DNA of 64,000 nt from Leguminivora glycinivorella (taxonomy: Eukaryota; Arthropoda; Insecta; Lepidoptera; Tortricidae): assembly GCF_023078275.1 (NCBI RefSeq), contig NC_062980.1, positions 4,514,401 to 4,578,400 of the forward strand, written 5' to 3'. The stretch's first letter is position 1. Each line of letters starts with the position of its first letter. Shown piece by piece: positions 21,802 through 31,990 of the stretch. A model generated the notes under the pieces. That model was not told where the DNA came from and made no database searches. It was given only the letters and a program-made list of their open reading frames with translations. Both the position numbers and the translations under genes were made by a program.

Positions 21802-21985
21802 TCCATACTAATATTATAAATGGGAAAGTGTGTGTGTGTCTGTTTGTTTGTCCGTCCTTCACGGCAAAACGGAGCGACGAATTGCCGTGATTTTTTAAGT
21901 GGAGATAGTTGAAGGGATGGAGAGTGACGTAGGCTACTTTTTGTCTCTTTCTAACGCGAGCGAAGCCGCGGGCAAATGATAGTAG
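21802..21985 (+). mobile_element. LEP1-like Helitron with decayed 3' end
   Basis: It starts A|TCCATACTAATATTATAAAT and has the GCGAGCGAAGCCGCGGGC hairpin, but the terminal CTAG is mutated (ATGATAGTAG). Confidence 0.78.
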
Positions 21986-22621
21986 TTAATATATTTAACT
22001 AAAATACCCAAATTGAAATTGCATCTTAAAAAGAAACGTTTTCATTAAATATTATCATAATTTGTCACGAACAGATTCATCGTGTTTTAGTGTTTTTTTT
22101 TTAATGTAGTTAGAGGGACTGTTTAAGTGTTTATATATCAAATGTGTATGTAAGTGTATATGTTTTTTTTTATATATCAAAGCATTTATCTCTACATTTA
22201 AAGAAACATTCAGCGGTGATTGTGCGTACGAGAATAGAAATGTTAATATTAGCATGTGTGTTGGCAAGAGTTCTGGACATCATTCTCAGCAGTAATTTAC
22301 ACGTTAAACGCTGTGTTGTTTTGTAATTGTTCTCTTTGTATAAAAAACTACGCAGAGGTATAAATGATTCGCTGTTGAAAAGATTTCAACATTATTATGT
22401 TTCATTAATCAACATTAATTTAGTATAATTTATAGCCTTAGGTACTACATCGATTTACTGTTCATAATATTCAGATGAACATGAATATAGTCAGATATGA
22501 ATGTTTGTATTTTAAGTGTGACAGTGATAGAACTTGACTGTTACAAATTGGTTGCTTTTAGTACTCACAATGAAGCGTATTTAAATTTAGGTGTACGCAT
22601 TCTGGATATTTACTACCTACT

Positions 22622-22860
22622 TCTAAATATATAAATGAAGAAACTGACTGACTGACTGACTGATGAGGATGACATATCAACGCACAGTCGAAACCGCTAG
22701 TCCTACACATTCCAAATTTAGCTCGTAAGTTCCTTAAAAGGTGTACAGAAGCACTAAGGAAGGATTTTTCAAAATTCACCTCCTAAGGGGTGAAATGGGG
22801 GTCCAAAGTTTGTACGGGAAAATAGATTACTACGCGCGCGAAGCCGCGGGAAAAGGCTAG
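22622..22860 (+). mobile_element. Helitron-like element, (GACT)n family
   Basis: It starts TCTAAATATATAAATGAAG followed by (ACTG)n and ends GCGCGCGAAGCCGCGGG...CTAG|T. It differs from the LEP1-like copies at the 5' end but shares the terminal hairpin design. Confidence 0.65.
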
Positions 22861-23159
22861 TAATAGTATAAAACCCTGTCAACGACTGCCATCGAATATC
22901 TGAAGTCTGATTTTAAACATTGAAGAGTAGAAAAACGATATGTAGCTGTACACTCGATACGACAAATAAAATAAAAATGGGTGTCTGCTGAACCACAAGT
23001 TTTAACAATATTGAGCTCCTATGTTGTGTGTTATCTCAATAAAAAATATTAACGCACATTACGGCACAAATAATCATTGTAAAAAATCCAATGTTTATAA
23101 AAATACCCTCAGACGACGTTACCTAAATCACGCCTGCGATAGTAATATTATTATTATTA
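22861..23159. other. Intronic stretch, nothing recognised
   Basis: No coding or RNA signal. The end is a (TTA)n tract that is the tail of the LINE relic at 23160. Confidence 0.45.
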
Positions 23160-23297
23160 TTATTTAGAGCCTAATGTGTCCCACTGCTGGGCAAAGGCCT
23201 CCCCCCTCTTTTTCCACTCATCCCTGTTTGGAGCAACATCTGGCCAATCTTTCGAAAAGGAGTCCAAGTTATCCCGCCATCGCCGACGTGATACTAA
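23160..23297 (-). pseudogene. LINE C-terminal relic with (TAA)n tail
   Basis: The minus strand reads RRRWRDNLDSFSKDWPDVAP, then a segment ending KKRGEAFAQQWDTLGSK and a stop at 23160-23162, running into (TAA)n. This is the standard end of an RTE/CR1-like reverse transcriptase in moths. Only about 45 residues remain. Confidence 0.75.
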
Positions 23298-23782
23298 AAC
23301 TATACTGCGATAGTAAAACTTATAAAAAAAAAGTCTTTTGAAAAGTAAATAAACATGTCAACGGCAGTAATTTATGACATCTGCTTGCGAAACTCCCAAG
23401 AACTAAGAAGTATTCTACCGAAAGGACATATTTTATTTAAATATGAATTTTGAATTTTGAAAATTAAACATTAGATCATTTTTAGGTAAGTTTGAGTAAA
23501 ATCGCGCATAAAATATGATACAGTAATTGTGTAATAATATAATTATAATTGAACCTAGGTATATAAGTCCCACTTGTCCCACAGGCCTTGTCTCGCGCAT
23601 AAAGTAACAAAAATATGTTTTTTACTATAATTTCAATTAATTCAGAAGAAAATGTATTTTTGTTTCTTTTTTATCTTCTCTTGTTTGTAATATTTCATAA
23701 CTACATTGTTTTGTTTATTACGATTTTATAAACATGGATAATTATCGAGTTTGGCAATTAAATAAAAACAAAAACACAACCA

Positions 23783-23856
23783 AGGCCCCGGCGAGATTCG
23801 AACTCACGATCTCCTGTTTACTAGACAGGCGCTTTAACCAACTAAGCCACGGCGCC
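23783..23856 (-). tRNA. tRNA-Thr (AGU)
   Basis: On the minus strand the sequence starts GGCGCCGTGGCTTAGTTGGT. It has a D arm, an anticodon arm with loop CTAGTAA (anticodon AGT) and a T arm with loop TTCGAAT, closing in an acceptor stem of seven pairs with one G-G mismatch at pair 4-69. The T stem carries one G-T wobble. The 5' two-thirds matches metazoan tRNA-Thr. It lies antisense in an intron of the calmodulin-like gene. The mismatch leaves open a decaying copy, and a T-rich stop is not obvious within the next 30 bases. Confidence 0.8.
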
Positions 23857-24927
23857 GATGCTCACGCCGACGAAATTTCAGAACTCCTTGTTATTGTCTG
23901 AACGCTATGATAAAATTATCGTTTCAGGGATTCTCCGATGGTAGGTCTGATAATTATTAAATGGTATAAGTACTGTATATTGTACGGTGCCTTTTCTACT
24001 TTAAAATAGGTAAAATATACCTAAGTACAAAGATCGGATAAGTCAGTGTCTAAGTACATATGTATAAATACATTACTGTTTAGAGAAATTTCATTTATCA
24101 CTAACTTTCCGATGCATATCGCATCTTGACGTTATATTGACGTATCTTAAAGCTCGCGTGAAGTTGTTATTGATCAGGATCATAAGCTTCCGTCCGTCCA
24201 TGAAATTGCGTAAGATTAATACATTTACGTAATATAAAAAGACGCGAATATACTGTTTATACAAAGAAAAACAATAGAAAAAGCTTTGAAAAAATGTGCA
24301 AGCTGATTACATGGTAACTTAATTATTATAGTTCTGCAAAGATATGCTAACAAAGTAGATACAATGAAGTCATTTAATGCCTAGGTACTTATAACTTTTT
24401 CAAGATTATCTTGTAACTGTATTAATAAGGTAACGAATATGTAGATAACGAACGTGCTGCGACTATACCTACACTTAAAATATACTATAGTATTAGGGTC
24501 TGAGATATAAAAAAGTAGTAGTATCTAGTAGGAATATATCTACAAAAATTGTCATACAATTTAAAAACCAAGTCGTTTGACGCACTTTACGCAATAAATC
24601 CAGCATAATAATACAGTACCTATCAAAAAAAGGCGCAATATATTTACAAAATAATTTCCATAGGTATACCTGTCACACGTAAGCTTTTTATTTCGTGCCT
24701 TCGTGGACGAAAACAAAAGAACAGGCACGGGTAAACATTAGAATAATCAGGGTACCTAATGTACCTATCCAATGGCATAATCGCTTACGCTTAGTAAACG
24801 TATCGCAGCTAGCTGTCTCTCTCTCTTCTATAGTGGCGCGAAGAGCCAGACTGTTTTTCGATCGCCTCTTAGTGTCACCGATTGTCACTTAGGCTAGCCC
24901 GCAGTACGAAAGTAGGTATCCAATATA
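23857..24927. other. Intronic stretch, nothing recognised
   Basis: AT-rich. The overlapping ORFs near 24690-24890 on both strands have no recognisable similarity and no splice context. Confidence 0.45.
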
Positions 24928-25575
24928 TCCATACTAATATTATAATGGGAAAGTGTGTGTGTGTGTGTCTGTTTTTTTGTCCGTTTTTCACGGCAAAACG
25001 GAGCGACGAATTGACGTGATTAAAGTGGAGATAGTTGAAGGGATGTAGAGTGACATAGGCTACTTTTTATCTCTTTCTAACGCGAGCGAATCCGCGAGAA
25101 AAAGCTAGCGTACCTATACTTTTTATACTTACCTTCAAATATATGAAGTGTTTTATTCAAACCGAAAGGCTTTTTTTTACAATAGGATATCATGAAAAGC
25201 AAGCGAATCGTATTGTACTGACCCTTATATAATATGATTTAGGGAAATAAATCCATACTAATATTATAAATGGGAAAGTGTGTATGTGTCTGTTGGTTTG
25301 TCCGTCTTTCGCAGCAGAACGGAGCGATGAATTGTCGTGATTTTTTAAGTGGAGATAGTTGAAGGGATGGAGAGTGACATAGGCTACTTTTTGTCTCTTT
25401 CTAACGCGAGCGAATCCGCGAGAAAAAGCTAGCGTACCTATACTTTTTATAATATACTTACCTTCTAATATGAAGTGTTTTATTCAAACTGAAAGGCTTT
25501 TTTTTTCAATAGGATATCATGAAAAGCAAGCGAATCGTATTGTGCTGACCGTAATATAATATGATTTAGGGAAAT
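24928..25575 (+). mobile_element. Tandem pair of LEP1-like Helitron plus 3' flank
   Basis: Unit 1 is a Helitron (24928-25108) with 143 bp of flank (25109-25251). Unit 2 is the same Helitron (25252-25432) with the same flank (25433 to about 25577). Unit 2 begins exactly at the TCC terminus, straight after the flank ends in GGGAAATAAA. Both copies share GCGAATCCGCGAGAAAAAG and CTAG. Confidence 0.85.
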
Positions 25576-25800
25576 AAATGTTAAATAAACCTTTCTTGGA
25601 GATGTTATTTAAATTTAGGGTCGGGGCAGTATGAAGGGACCGATATTACGATGCCCAAAGATACGGAAATGTATTCAAATACGCAATATCTGATATTTTT
25701 GAAAGATCGAGTTCCTTTTGAAAATGGAAAGGTCGTGTTTATTTTAATTGTATATCGATTTTGAGTGTTGCAATCGCTTTTTATAAATTCATATTTTGAC

Positions 25801-26040
25801 GACCGGTCTGGCCTAGCGTGTAGTGACCCTGCCTGCTACGCCGCGGTCCCGGGTTCGAATCCCGGTAAGGGCATTCATTTGTGTGATGAGCTTAGATATT
25901 TGTTCCTGAGTCATGGATGTTTTCTATGTTTATAAGTATTTGTATATTATATAATATCGTTGTCTGAGTACCTGCAACACAAGCCTTCTTGAGCTTACCG
26001 TGGGACTCAGTCAATTTGTGTAAGAATGTCGTATATTTTT
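25801..26040 (+). mobile_element. tRNA-derived SINE
   Basis: A tRNA-like head (CCGGTCTGGCCTAGCGTGTA; box B GGTTCGAATCCC) is followed by the body TTTGTGTGATGAGCTTAGAT and TGAGCTTACCGTGGGACTCA, a well-known lepidopteran SINE layout. It lies in the sense direction in the intron. Confidence 0.85.
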
Positions 26041-26724
26041 TTTTATTCATATTCATTTAAGGGCCTGTAGGCAGTAGCTATCGAGAAATCATCAATGTCC
26101 TACTACTGGACAAAGGGCTCCCTTTATGGTTTTTTTTCCTTTTCCATCGGATTAGGTAATGATTTACATGAACATAATTAAATATAATACCTTAGAATAC
26201 ATATTAAACTAACAAAAAAAACTATGAACTAATAAATTAAACTATAACTAAACTAAATCTATTTTTATTATTTGTTATACTAATATGTGTCTAATATATT
26301 TTAATATTTAGTTGGTAAATTCCTTAAACGATTCATAAAACACTAGAATTTTTTTGTCCCAAAATAAATAATCTAACGCTAATATTTAATCAATCAAAAT
26401 TCAGTTATTTTCTAAAAAATGTTTAAAAATAGCCAAAACGACGTTAATCAAGCGTAATCTTATTTAAAAGTGCCTTGTATCCTATTGTATTTAGGTTTAA
26501 ATTAGTTTAAAAACTAAGTTGAGCAATTACTGTCTAGTACCCAGAGTGGGTCCCTGCGGTATCCTTGGGGCGAAATGAGTTCGCATTACATAAGTAGGGT
26601 CTGTTCCTGTATCATTTAACTTTGTAAATGTTTTGTTTACACCGGATTTTCAACAAGCACAAGTAAGCAGTTTGAATAATTTTATTGTTTTGATCTTTTT
26701 ATACTAACTCGTGCACGTAATAGG
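26041..26724. other. Intronic stretch with a small LINE-tail trace
   Basis: A decayed phrase at about 26088-26125 (ATGTCCTACTACTGGACAAA) resembles the common LINE terminal sequence on the minus strand. The rest is AT-rich, with nothing recognised. Confidence 0.4.
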
Positions 26725-26862
26725 TACAGTCAACCAATCTGAATCCTAGGCCACTGTAGAACCCTTTCACAGTAAAAGTCAAATAACTGCTATAGCAAAT
26801 AAAGCACAGTGTCAATACGACAGGGTTCTAGAGTGGCCTAGGATTCTAATTGGTTGACTGTA
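26725..26862. mobile_element. MITE with TACAGTCAACCAATC ends, copy 1
   Basis: A 138-bp foldback with arms TACAGTCAACCAATCTGAAT and CCTAGGCCACTGTAGAACCC mirrored on the right. A second copy lies at 61369-61507. The TA at both ends suggests a TA target. Confidence 0.88.
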
Positions 26863-27865
26863 CATTGAATGAGTCAATTTCGGAATATTAATTTTGAAGT
26901 TTATTGAAATAAATATTATTAGCTGACACGCAAAAGATTGCTAATCGATCATATTATTATCGGTTTTAATGAATACCCGCATGGCTGCAACACACTGTAT
27001 ATTTCCACGCTTCTTAAAAATAATTATCAACTTTTTTTGCATATCAGAAAATAAAGTACCTACAAAAGAAACGCATAACCTAAAGTACTCATGATTGTGG
27101 AACAAAATCATTGTTTTCACCAAGGTTCGAATCTGGCCACTAAAAATTCATGAAATCACATTCATCGCGGGCCGCAAATTGAAATGTCTACCTCCTCTTT
27201 GTTTTCATTTATATTCAGGGGAATATCGTGAAAGTCCACGGGAGAAATAATTTACCATCTATTTCTGCAACATCCTTTTTATATTGGACGTAATGAGAAT
27301 TCAGATCCTAAGTGAGGGATTCAATAAATATGATAATTTTTGCGGCAATTTTGTTGGGGAAAATTTCGTATATTGGATTAAAAAAATATATTATAGATTG
27401 AAACCAATTTAAGTTCAAAATGAATAATAATTGCGTATAAGTACTTGTAATCAATAAAAAAGTTAAAACTATACTAGTGTTTTGAAAATTGGATCGAAGA
27501 AAAAATCCTTAATCTCCTAGATGACCCAATTTTCAGTTCAAAGTTTTTTTTTGCAAAAAAGCTCATGAATAGAAATGTGTGAACGGCCTGCAGCTAAAAA
27601 TATTAATTTTTACTTTCGACTTCTATGTGATAGATGTATCTGCGTGACTTTAAACAAAATTTTTTATTTTAAAGAATAGGTCAGTTACTGCCATCAAATT
27701 CGTACTATCTTCTTATCTATGAGATTGATAGGGAAGTGACAAAATTTTTATCTTTTTGCAATTGTTAGTGCAACGGACGCTACGATTTCTGCTTTATACA
27801 TGAAGCACAACTGTTATAATAATTTGCTGGTCAAAAGGTTAATAAAGTAAATGATTACGTTACAG
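26863..27865. other. Intron before the EF-hand-2 exon, nothing recognised
   Basis: AT-rich, with no recognisable element or exon before the acceptor at 27865. Confidence 0.5.
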
Positions 27866-28001
27866 AGACTGAGCTTCGAGACATGGTGAAAGAAGTGGAC
27901 CAAGACGGCAACGGCACCATCGAATTTAACGAGTTTTTGCAGATGATGTCCAAGAAGATGCGCGGCGCCGATGGCGAGGACGAGCTAAGAGAGGCTTTCA
28001 G
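27866..28001 (+). CDS. Calmodulin-like protein, EF-hand 2 and linker exon
   Basis: The acceptor GATTACGTTACAG and donor TTCAG|GTGAGC bound 136 nt that enter in phase 1 and leave in phase 2. The exon completes Glu (RPS|E) and encodes TELRDMVKEVDQDGNGTIEF, then NEFLQMMSKKMRGADGEDEL and REAF. The loop DQDGNGTIEFNE is canonical. The linker KKMRGADGEDELREAF replaces calmodulin's KMKDTDSEEEIREAF, keeping the central helix but altering its charge pattern. Methionines of the hydrophobic pocket (MM) are retained. Confidence 0.95.
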
Positions 28002-28524
28002 GTGAGCAAACATTCTTATATTTTCATAATTGTAATATAAACTTTAAGCCAAACTCCATTATTTATCATAATTTTGCTTTATCCAATTATCTTATGTTGA
28101 ATTGTCACATAAACTAATTTTTATTTTACTACGATTTATTTTTATCACATCTGGAAAATATTCAGTTTATGTTTAGTTTATTAGTTATGAGCCCCTTATA
28201 ATTGAGATCACAACTAAACCTAAATATACCGAAAGAAACGTAAAACCTTTCAGTTCATATATCAACACTTTTGAAGTAACATTTGAACGTAAATCGTATT
28301 TAGACACCTTTTTTTATTTATATTATATTAACTACTTAATATAATCAACTACTATTTGTTACAGTGCTCCTTTTGCATGTGGGGGACTGAATATTGGTAT
28401 TCAGATGACTTCTCGCAGAATACCAAATTTATCCCCACCTCATCTGCATCACTAAATTTAATGTGTCTCTTAAATTATTACTAATAAATACCAAGTTTAT
28501 ATAAATTCCCACCGCTTCTTCCAG
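28002..28524. other. Intron between EF-hand 2 and EF-hand 3
   Basis: 523 bp of AT-rich intron with no recognised repeat. Confidence 0.6.
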
Positions 28525-28672
28525 GGTATTCGACAAAAACAACGACGGTCTAATTTCCTCCGTGGAGCTTCGCCACGTCATGACCAACCTCGGTGAGCGG
28601 CTCAGCGAAGAGGAGGTGGACGACATGATCCGCGAGCTGACCTCGATGGTGACGGCATGGTCAACTACGATG
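28525..28672 (+). CDS. Calmodulin-like protein, EF-hand 3 and 4 exon, 1-base deletion
   Basis: The acceptor CTTCTTCCAG and donor GATG|GTAAGA are intact. The exon reads VFDKNNDGLISSVELRHVMT, NLGERLSEEEVDDMIRE and then loses frame: CGCGAGCTGACC occurs where the downstream copies at 29069 and 29540 keep GAGGCTGA. The length is 148 nt against 149 needed for the phases on both sides. EF-hand 3 (DKNNDGLISSVE) is canonical. EF-hand 4 (DLDGDGMVNYDE) is present only if the missing G near 28636 is supplied. As printed, the tail becomes LTSMVTAWSTTM and then SS and a stop in the last exon. A sequencing indel or a real lesion are both possible. Confidence 0.93.
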
Positions 28673-28770
28673 GTAAGACTCCCCACATTAACCTAGCATT
28701 AAGGTAGACGACCTATTATGTCTGGATGGGTATTACATCTGGATGGGAACGACAGGCAAGTTTCATCGGT

Positions 28771-28875
28771 GGGACAAGGAGAAAGACGATCTAATTTACT
28801 CCGTGGAGCTTCGCCACGTAATGACCAACCGTGGCGAGCGGCTGATAGCGACGGCATGGTCAACTACGATGGTAA
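28771..28875 (+). pseudogene. Decayed duplicate of the EF-hand 3/4 exon, copy 2
   Basis: GACGATCTAATTTACTCCGT, GGAGCTTCGCCACGTAATGA and GGTCAACTACGATG|GTAAGA repeat the exon at 28525. About 45 bp of the middle (the SEEEV...EADL part) is deleted and the acceptor region is lost. The donor is preserved. Confidence 0.88.
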
Positions 28876-29019
28876 GATTCCTTTATAAACTTTATTGGTG
28901 AACACTCTGGTTATCCTTGAATGGCTCAGTGACTGAGTGTCTTAGAGATGGCACTGCCAACTAAAACTGTAGGATTCTTTACACTGACTTAGAAGACTAG
29001 CTTCTTCGGCATGACATTA

Positions 29020-29115
29020 GAGCTGCTTCGGCGAGCGGCTCAGCGAAGAGGAGGTATATGACATGATCCGCGAGGCTGACTTCGATGGCGACGGCATGGT
29101 CAACTACGATGGTAC
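29020..29115 (+). pseudogene. Decayed duplicate of the EF-hand 4 half-exon, copy 3
   Basis: TTCGGCGAGCGGCTCAGCGA and GACATGATCCGCGAGGCTGA are followed by an intact EF-4 loop in frame (DFDGDGMVNYD) and a donor-like GATG|GTACGA. It retains the G that the functional exon lacks. A weak AG precedes at 29020 (CATTAG), with no good polypyrimidine tract. Confidence 0.88.
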
Positions 29116-29315
29116 GACTATCTCCCACTATCTACGATATTGATTGTAAGATGGAAGATGTTACACCTACATATTTCTTACTGACTGAATGCCTTGATGA
29201 CCACTGCCTACCCTTTAGTGAACCAACGAGTGAGGGGCTTGAAGTTGGCGGTTGGTCAGATTATGTACAGTGAAGTCTTGGATGATTAGATTCCTAAACA
29301 TTTGACTATTATCGT

Positions 29316-29360
29316 TGGCGACGGCATGGTCATGGTCAGTTCTGTTATGATGGTAAGACT
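29316..29360 (+). pseudogene. Decayed duplicate of the EF-hand 4 half-exon, copy 4
   Basis: GTTGGCGACGGCATGGTCAT, GGTCAGTTCTG and then TATGATG|GTAAGACTCC repeat the exon end and donor with a small internal expansion. Confidence 0.7.
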
Positions 29361-29431
29361 CCCTCCCGCAATCTACGATGGTATACAGACTTACAGACTT
29401 CTTACTGACTTGGTGATACTGAATACCCCTG

Positions 29432-29592
29432 AATGGCTCAGCGGCTTGGAGATGGCAGAGTCAACTGAACTGATAAGATTCTTTACATTGACTTCCTGGA
29501 TGATTAGATTTAGTAAAAAGGAGGTAAACGACATGATACGTGAGGCTGATCTGGATGACAATAGCATGATCAATTGATCAACTACGATCACT
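29432..29592 (+). pseudogene. Decayed duplicate of intron plus EF-hand 4 half-exon, copy 5
   Basis: The upstream part (GAATGGCTCAGCGGCTTGGA ... GATTCTTTACATTGACTT) repeats intron at 28919-29000. The downstream part (GAGGTAAACGACATGATACG, TGAGGCTGATCTGGATGA) repeats the exon, with a stop (TGA at 29575-29577) and no donor. Confidence 0.85.
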
Positions 29593-29980
29593 GCATTAAC
29601 AATGGTTTCTTTGGTGGCAAGTGCTGGTAGATCAGGTAGATGCCAGCACATCTACTTGCTCAATATCTTCTTGCGCTAGGTCATGGACCTAGTTTAGTGG
29701 GTATTTCACAGCAAATAAGTCGATGATAGCCGATTTCTTAGAACAATGCTCAGCTATGTGTTGCAACAGGAAGCTTCTACTTTTATTCTAGCATACTGAT
29801 TAAAAAAATGCCGTAGATTCAGGTTGCCCACGGGGGCCATTGAGGTATAGTGACCTTAATCGTTGACCAAATTTAGTTTGTTTGTTTGTAGTTTTAGTTT
29901 GTTGTTTTGTTTGTATGTGGTCATAAACTTAAGAACATTTACAAACAAATAATTTCTAATATTTTTTTTTCTGTTTTCAG
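29593..29980. other. Last intron, 3' part
   Basis: No further exon copies are recognisable. A T-rich tract and TTTTCAG form the acceptor of the terminal exon. Confidence 0.5.
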
Positions 29981-30012
29981 AGTTCGTGACAATATTGACG
30001 TCGAAAAACTAG
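29981..30012 (+). CDS. Calmodulin-like protein, terminal exon
   Basis: The acceptor TTTTTTTTCTGTTTTCAG precedes AG TTC GTG, which completes the EF-4 position-12 Glu (NYD|E) and encodes FVTILTSKN then TAG at 30010-30012. Calmodulin ends EEFVQMMTAK in the same exon layout. The divergent ending ILTSKN is a feature of this paralogue rather than of calmodulin itself. Confidence 0.93.
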
Positions 30013-31940
30013 TATGCAGAGCAAACGCCGACGAGAGACCCTCCCCCTCGAGCAACAGCTCCCCGTAAGGACAGCGACCTCGCTCCTTACGGGGACCTCT
30101 ACAAACACGGCGGTAAAGAAACTCTTATATAAACCGGACGGCATTACCAAGTGACTACTCACTAATCAGTGTTAATGATACTCATTCTCATCCGTTACTT
30201 AGATCGCTTGGTGGCAGTGTATACGTACTCAATGTTTAGATGTGTGTGTCCGCTACAAATTGGGAGGAAAAATATGGACCTTTTTTTCTCTTAATTTCAA
30301 AGGAAACTAGAATTGTGAATTGAATAAACGCCGTTACAAGTTAGTTGATTTGAAATAGAAAATTTTAGATTAGTTAAATGTTTTAAAGACTGCTAGTGTA
30401 GTCAAAATCATTTGATATTTTACATTAAATTTCATTTAATAATGCAGTTTGATTTTAATTATTTTAGTAACAAAAACAAGTCTGATATTAAATTAATAAA
30501 ACAACTGACTTACTTGTAACAGCTAAAACATACTAATCGATATTAATAATTACCTTACCTTAAACAATTGATTATAAAACAACTAAACTAACCATAACAA
30601 TCAGTGTAAATTACATCATAGATATAAAAAGGAGCATCGTCATATTATAGATTCACTAGGTAGAAATAAAATAAAAATAGCTGTTAACAAAAATCGGTTG
30701 TGCCGACAACTTTTTGTAAGTGTACCAAAACATAGTCTACATAATATAATAAATAATCTAGCATCCGTACGTATACACGTTGTGTGACTTTGTGTAGTTT
30801 TAGAAGTGTATGTGTCGACAAATGATGCTGTCCAGAAAGATTCTTCAGCAAATGCTTAGATCATTGTATCTTGGCCTTTTTGTAAGAAAAGAGTCAAGGA
30901 TATAATTATATATATTAGAAACAAAACAAACGTAGTGACATTGTGTACAGACCATCGAGTATGGTAACGCTTTCATTCTGCAGAGGTTTGATGCATGCAA
31001 CTGCGTCTAGAATATATTTATATCCCGGTCAATATAAGTCTAAGAGTCAAGGATATAATTATATAGAAACAAATGCATTGTACGACTATTTTCATTCTGC
31101 AGAGGTTTTGACTAGAATATATTTTGAGGATGGTTAATTTTTAATTTTTTTTTAGCAGAAAGCAAGTAACAATTTGTTAGGTATATAATTATGGAATGAT
31201 TCAGTTTAACAGAACATATAACAAAGTTTTTTTCTGGACAGCACTAAGGCTTTCGTAAGTCTTCCAAACTGAGGGTTGACTGAAATGATGAGCCAAATAT
31301 AAACTGAGTTCATTAATGTTACGAGGAATCGAGGAAATATATTTATAAAAAGACTAGTGACTAAAGCTAAGATTTTATTCAGTCCTAAAAAATGGAGGAA
31401 TTTTACCAAGTTTATATAGACACATGAAAAGGGTACTTTTATTGTAACAAGATTTCTACTTTTTGCTAAGCTCTTAAAGACTATAAGGCATTTTAAAGTA
31501 GAACTTTTTTTGTGTGTGTCTTTATTCTATTTATTGTTTGGGATTCCAATTTGTGTCGACGTTTCAGGGTCATTATTGTAGAGAAGGCACAAGATCACGT
31601 TTTTAAATTCCGTTTTGTGTCATTGGATCTATTTTTTATGATTTCTTTGGCGCAAAACGCACTTTTCAATCTTCCTTACACTGTACTTGAGCTTCTCTCT
31701 TTAATTTATGCGATTTATATAGAAAGTTGAAATTGCATGATGTAAGATGGTAATATTAAATATATTTACTTCAATGACGTTGTCATTGTTTACTAAAAAT
31801 GTAAGGTTTTGGAGAAAACACGATTCGGGAGACCATAGTGATTTTATTTTAATCGGTACATACTCGTATAATATAATTATATTATGTTATTATTTTTTTT
31901 AAAGATTCAGCATTGTAGTTTGTTGAATATAACAATAAAT
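30013..31940 (+). other. 3' untranslated region of the calmodulin-like gene
   Basis: It follows the stop with no further acceptor-bounded ORF. Candidate poly(A) signals AATAAA lie at 30323-30328, 30495-30500 and 31934-31939; which one is used cannot be told. The 3' UTR contains a diverged direct duplication (about 30888-31010 and 31040-31125, sharing GTCAAGGATATAATTATATA and CATTCTGCAGAGGTTT). The next transposon starts at 31991, which bounds the likely transcript. Confidence 0.55.
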
Positions 31941-31990
31941 TTGAAAAATGTTTGAGAATTATAATAATAAAGAAGTAAAATAATTTTATC

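Noticed and set aside
29020..29115. Copy 3 of the EF-4 half-exon as a mutually exclusive exon
   Set aside because: It keeps an open EF-4 loop and a donor, but its acceptor lacks a polypyrimidine tract and no in-phase splice from an internal donor of the 28525 exon works.
28429..29651. ORFs on both strands over the EF-hand 4 region
   Set aside because: They are shadows or frameshifted readings of the exon at 28525 and its decayed duplicates.
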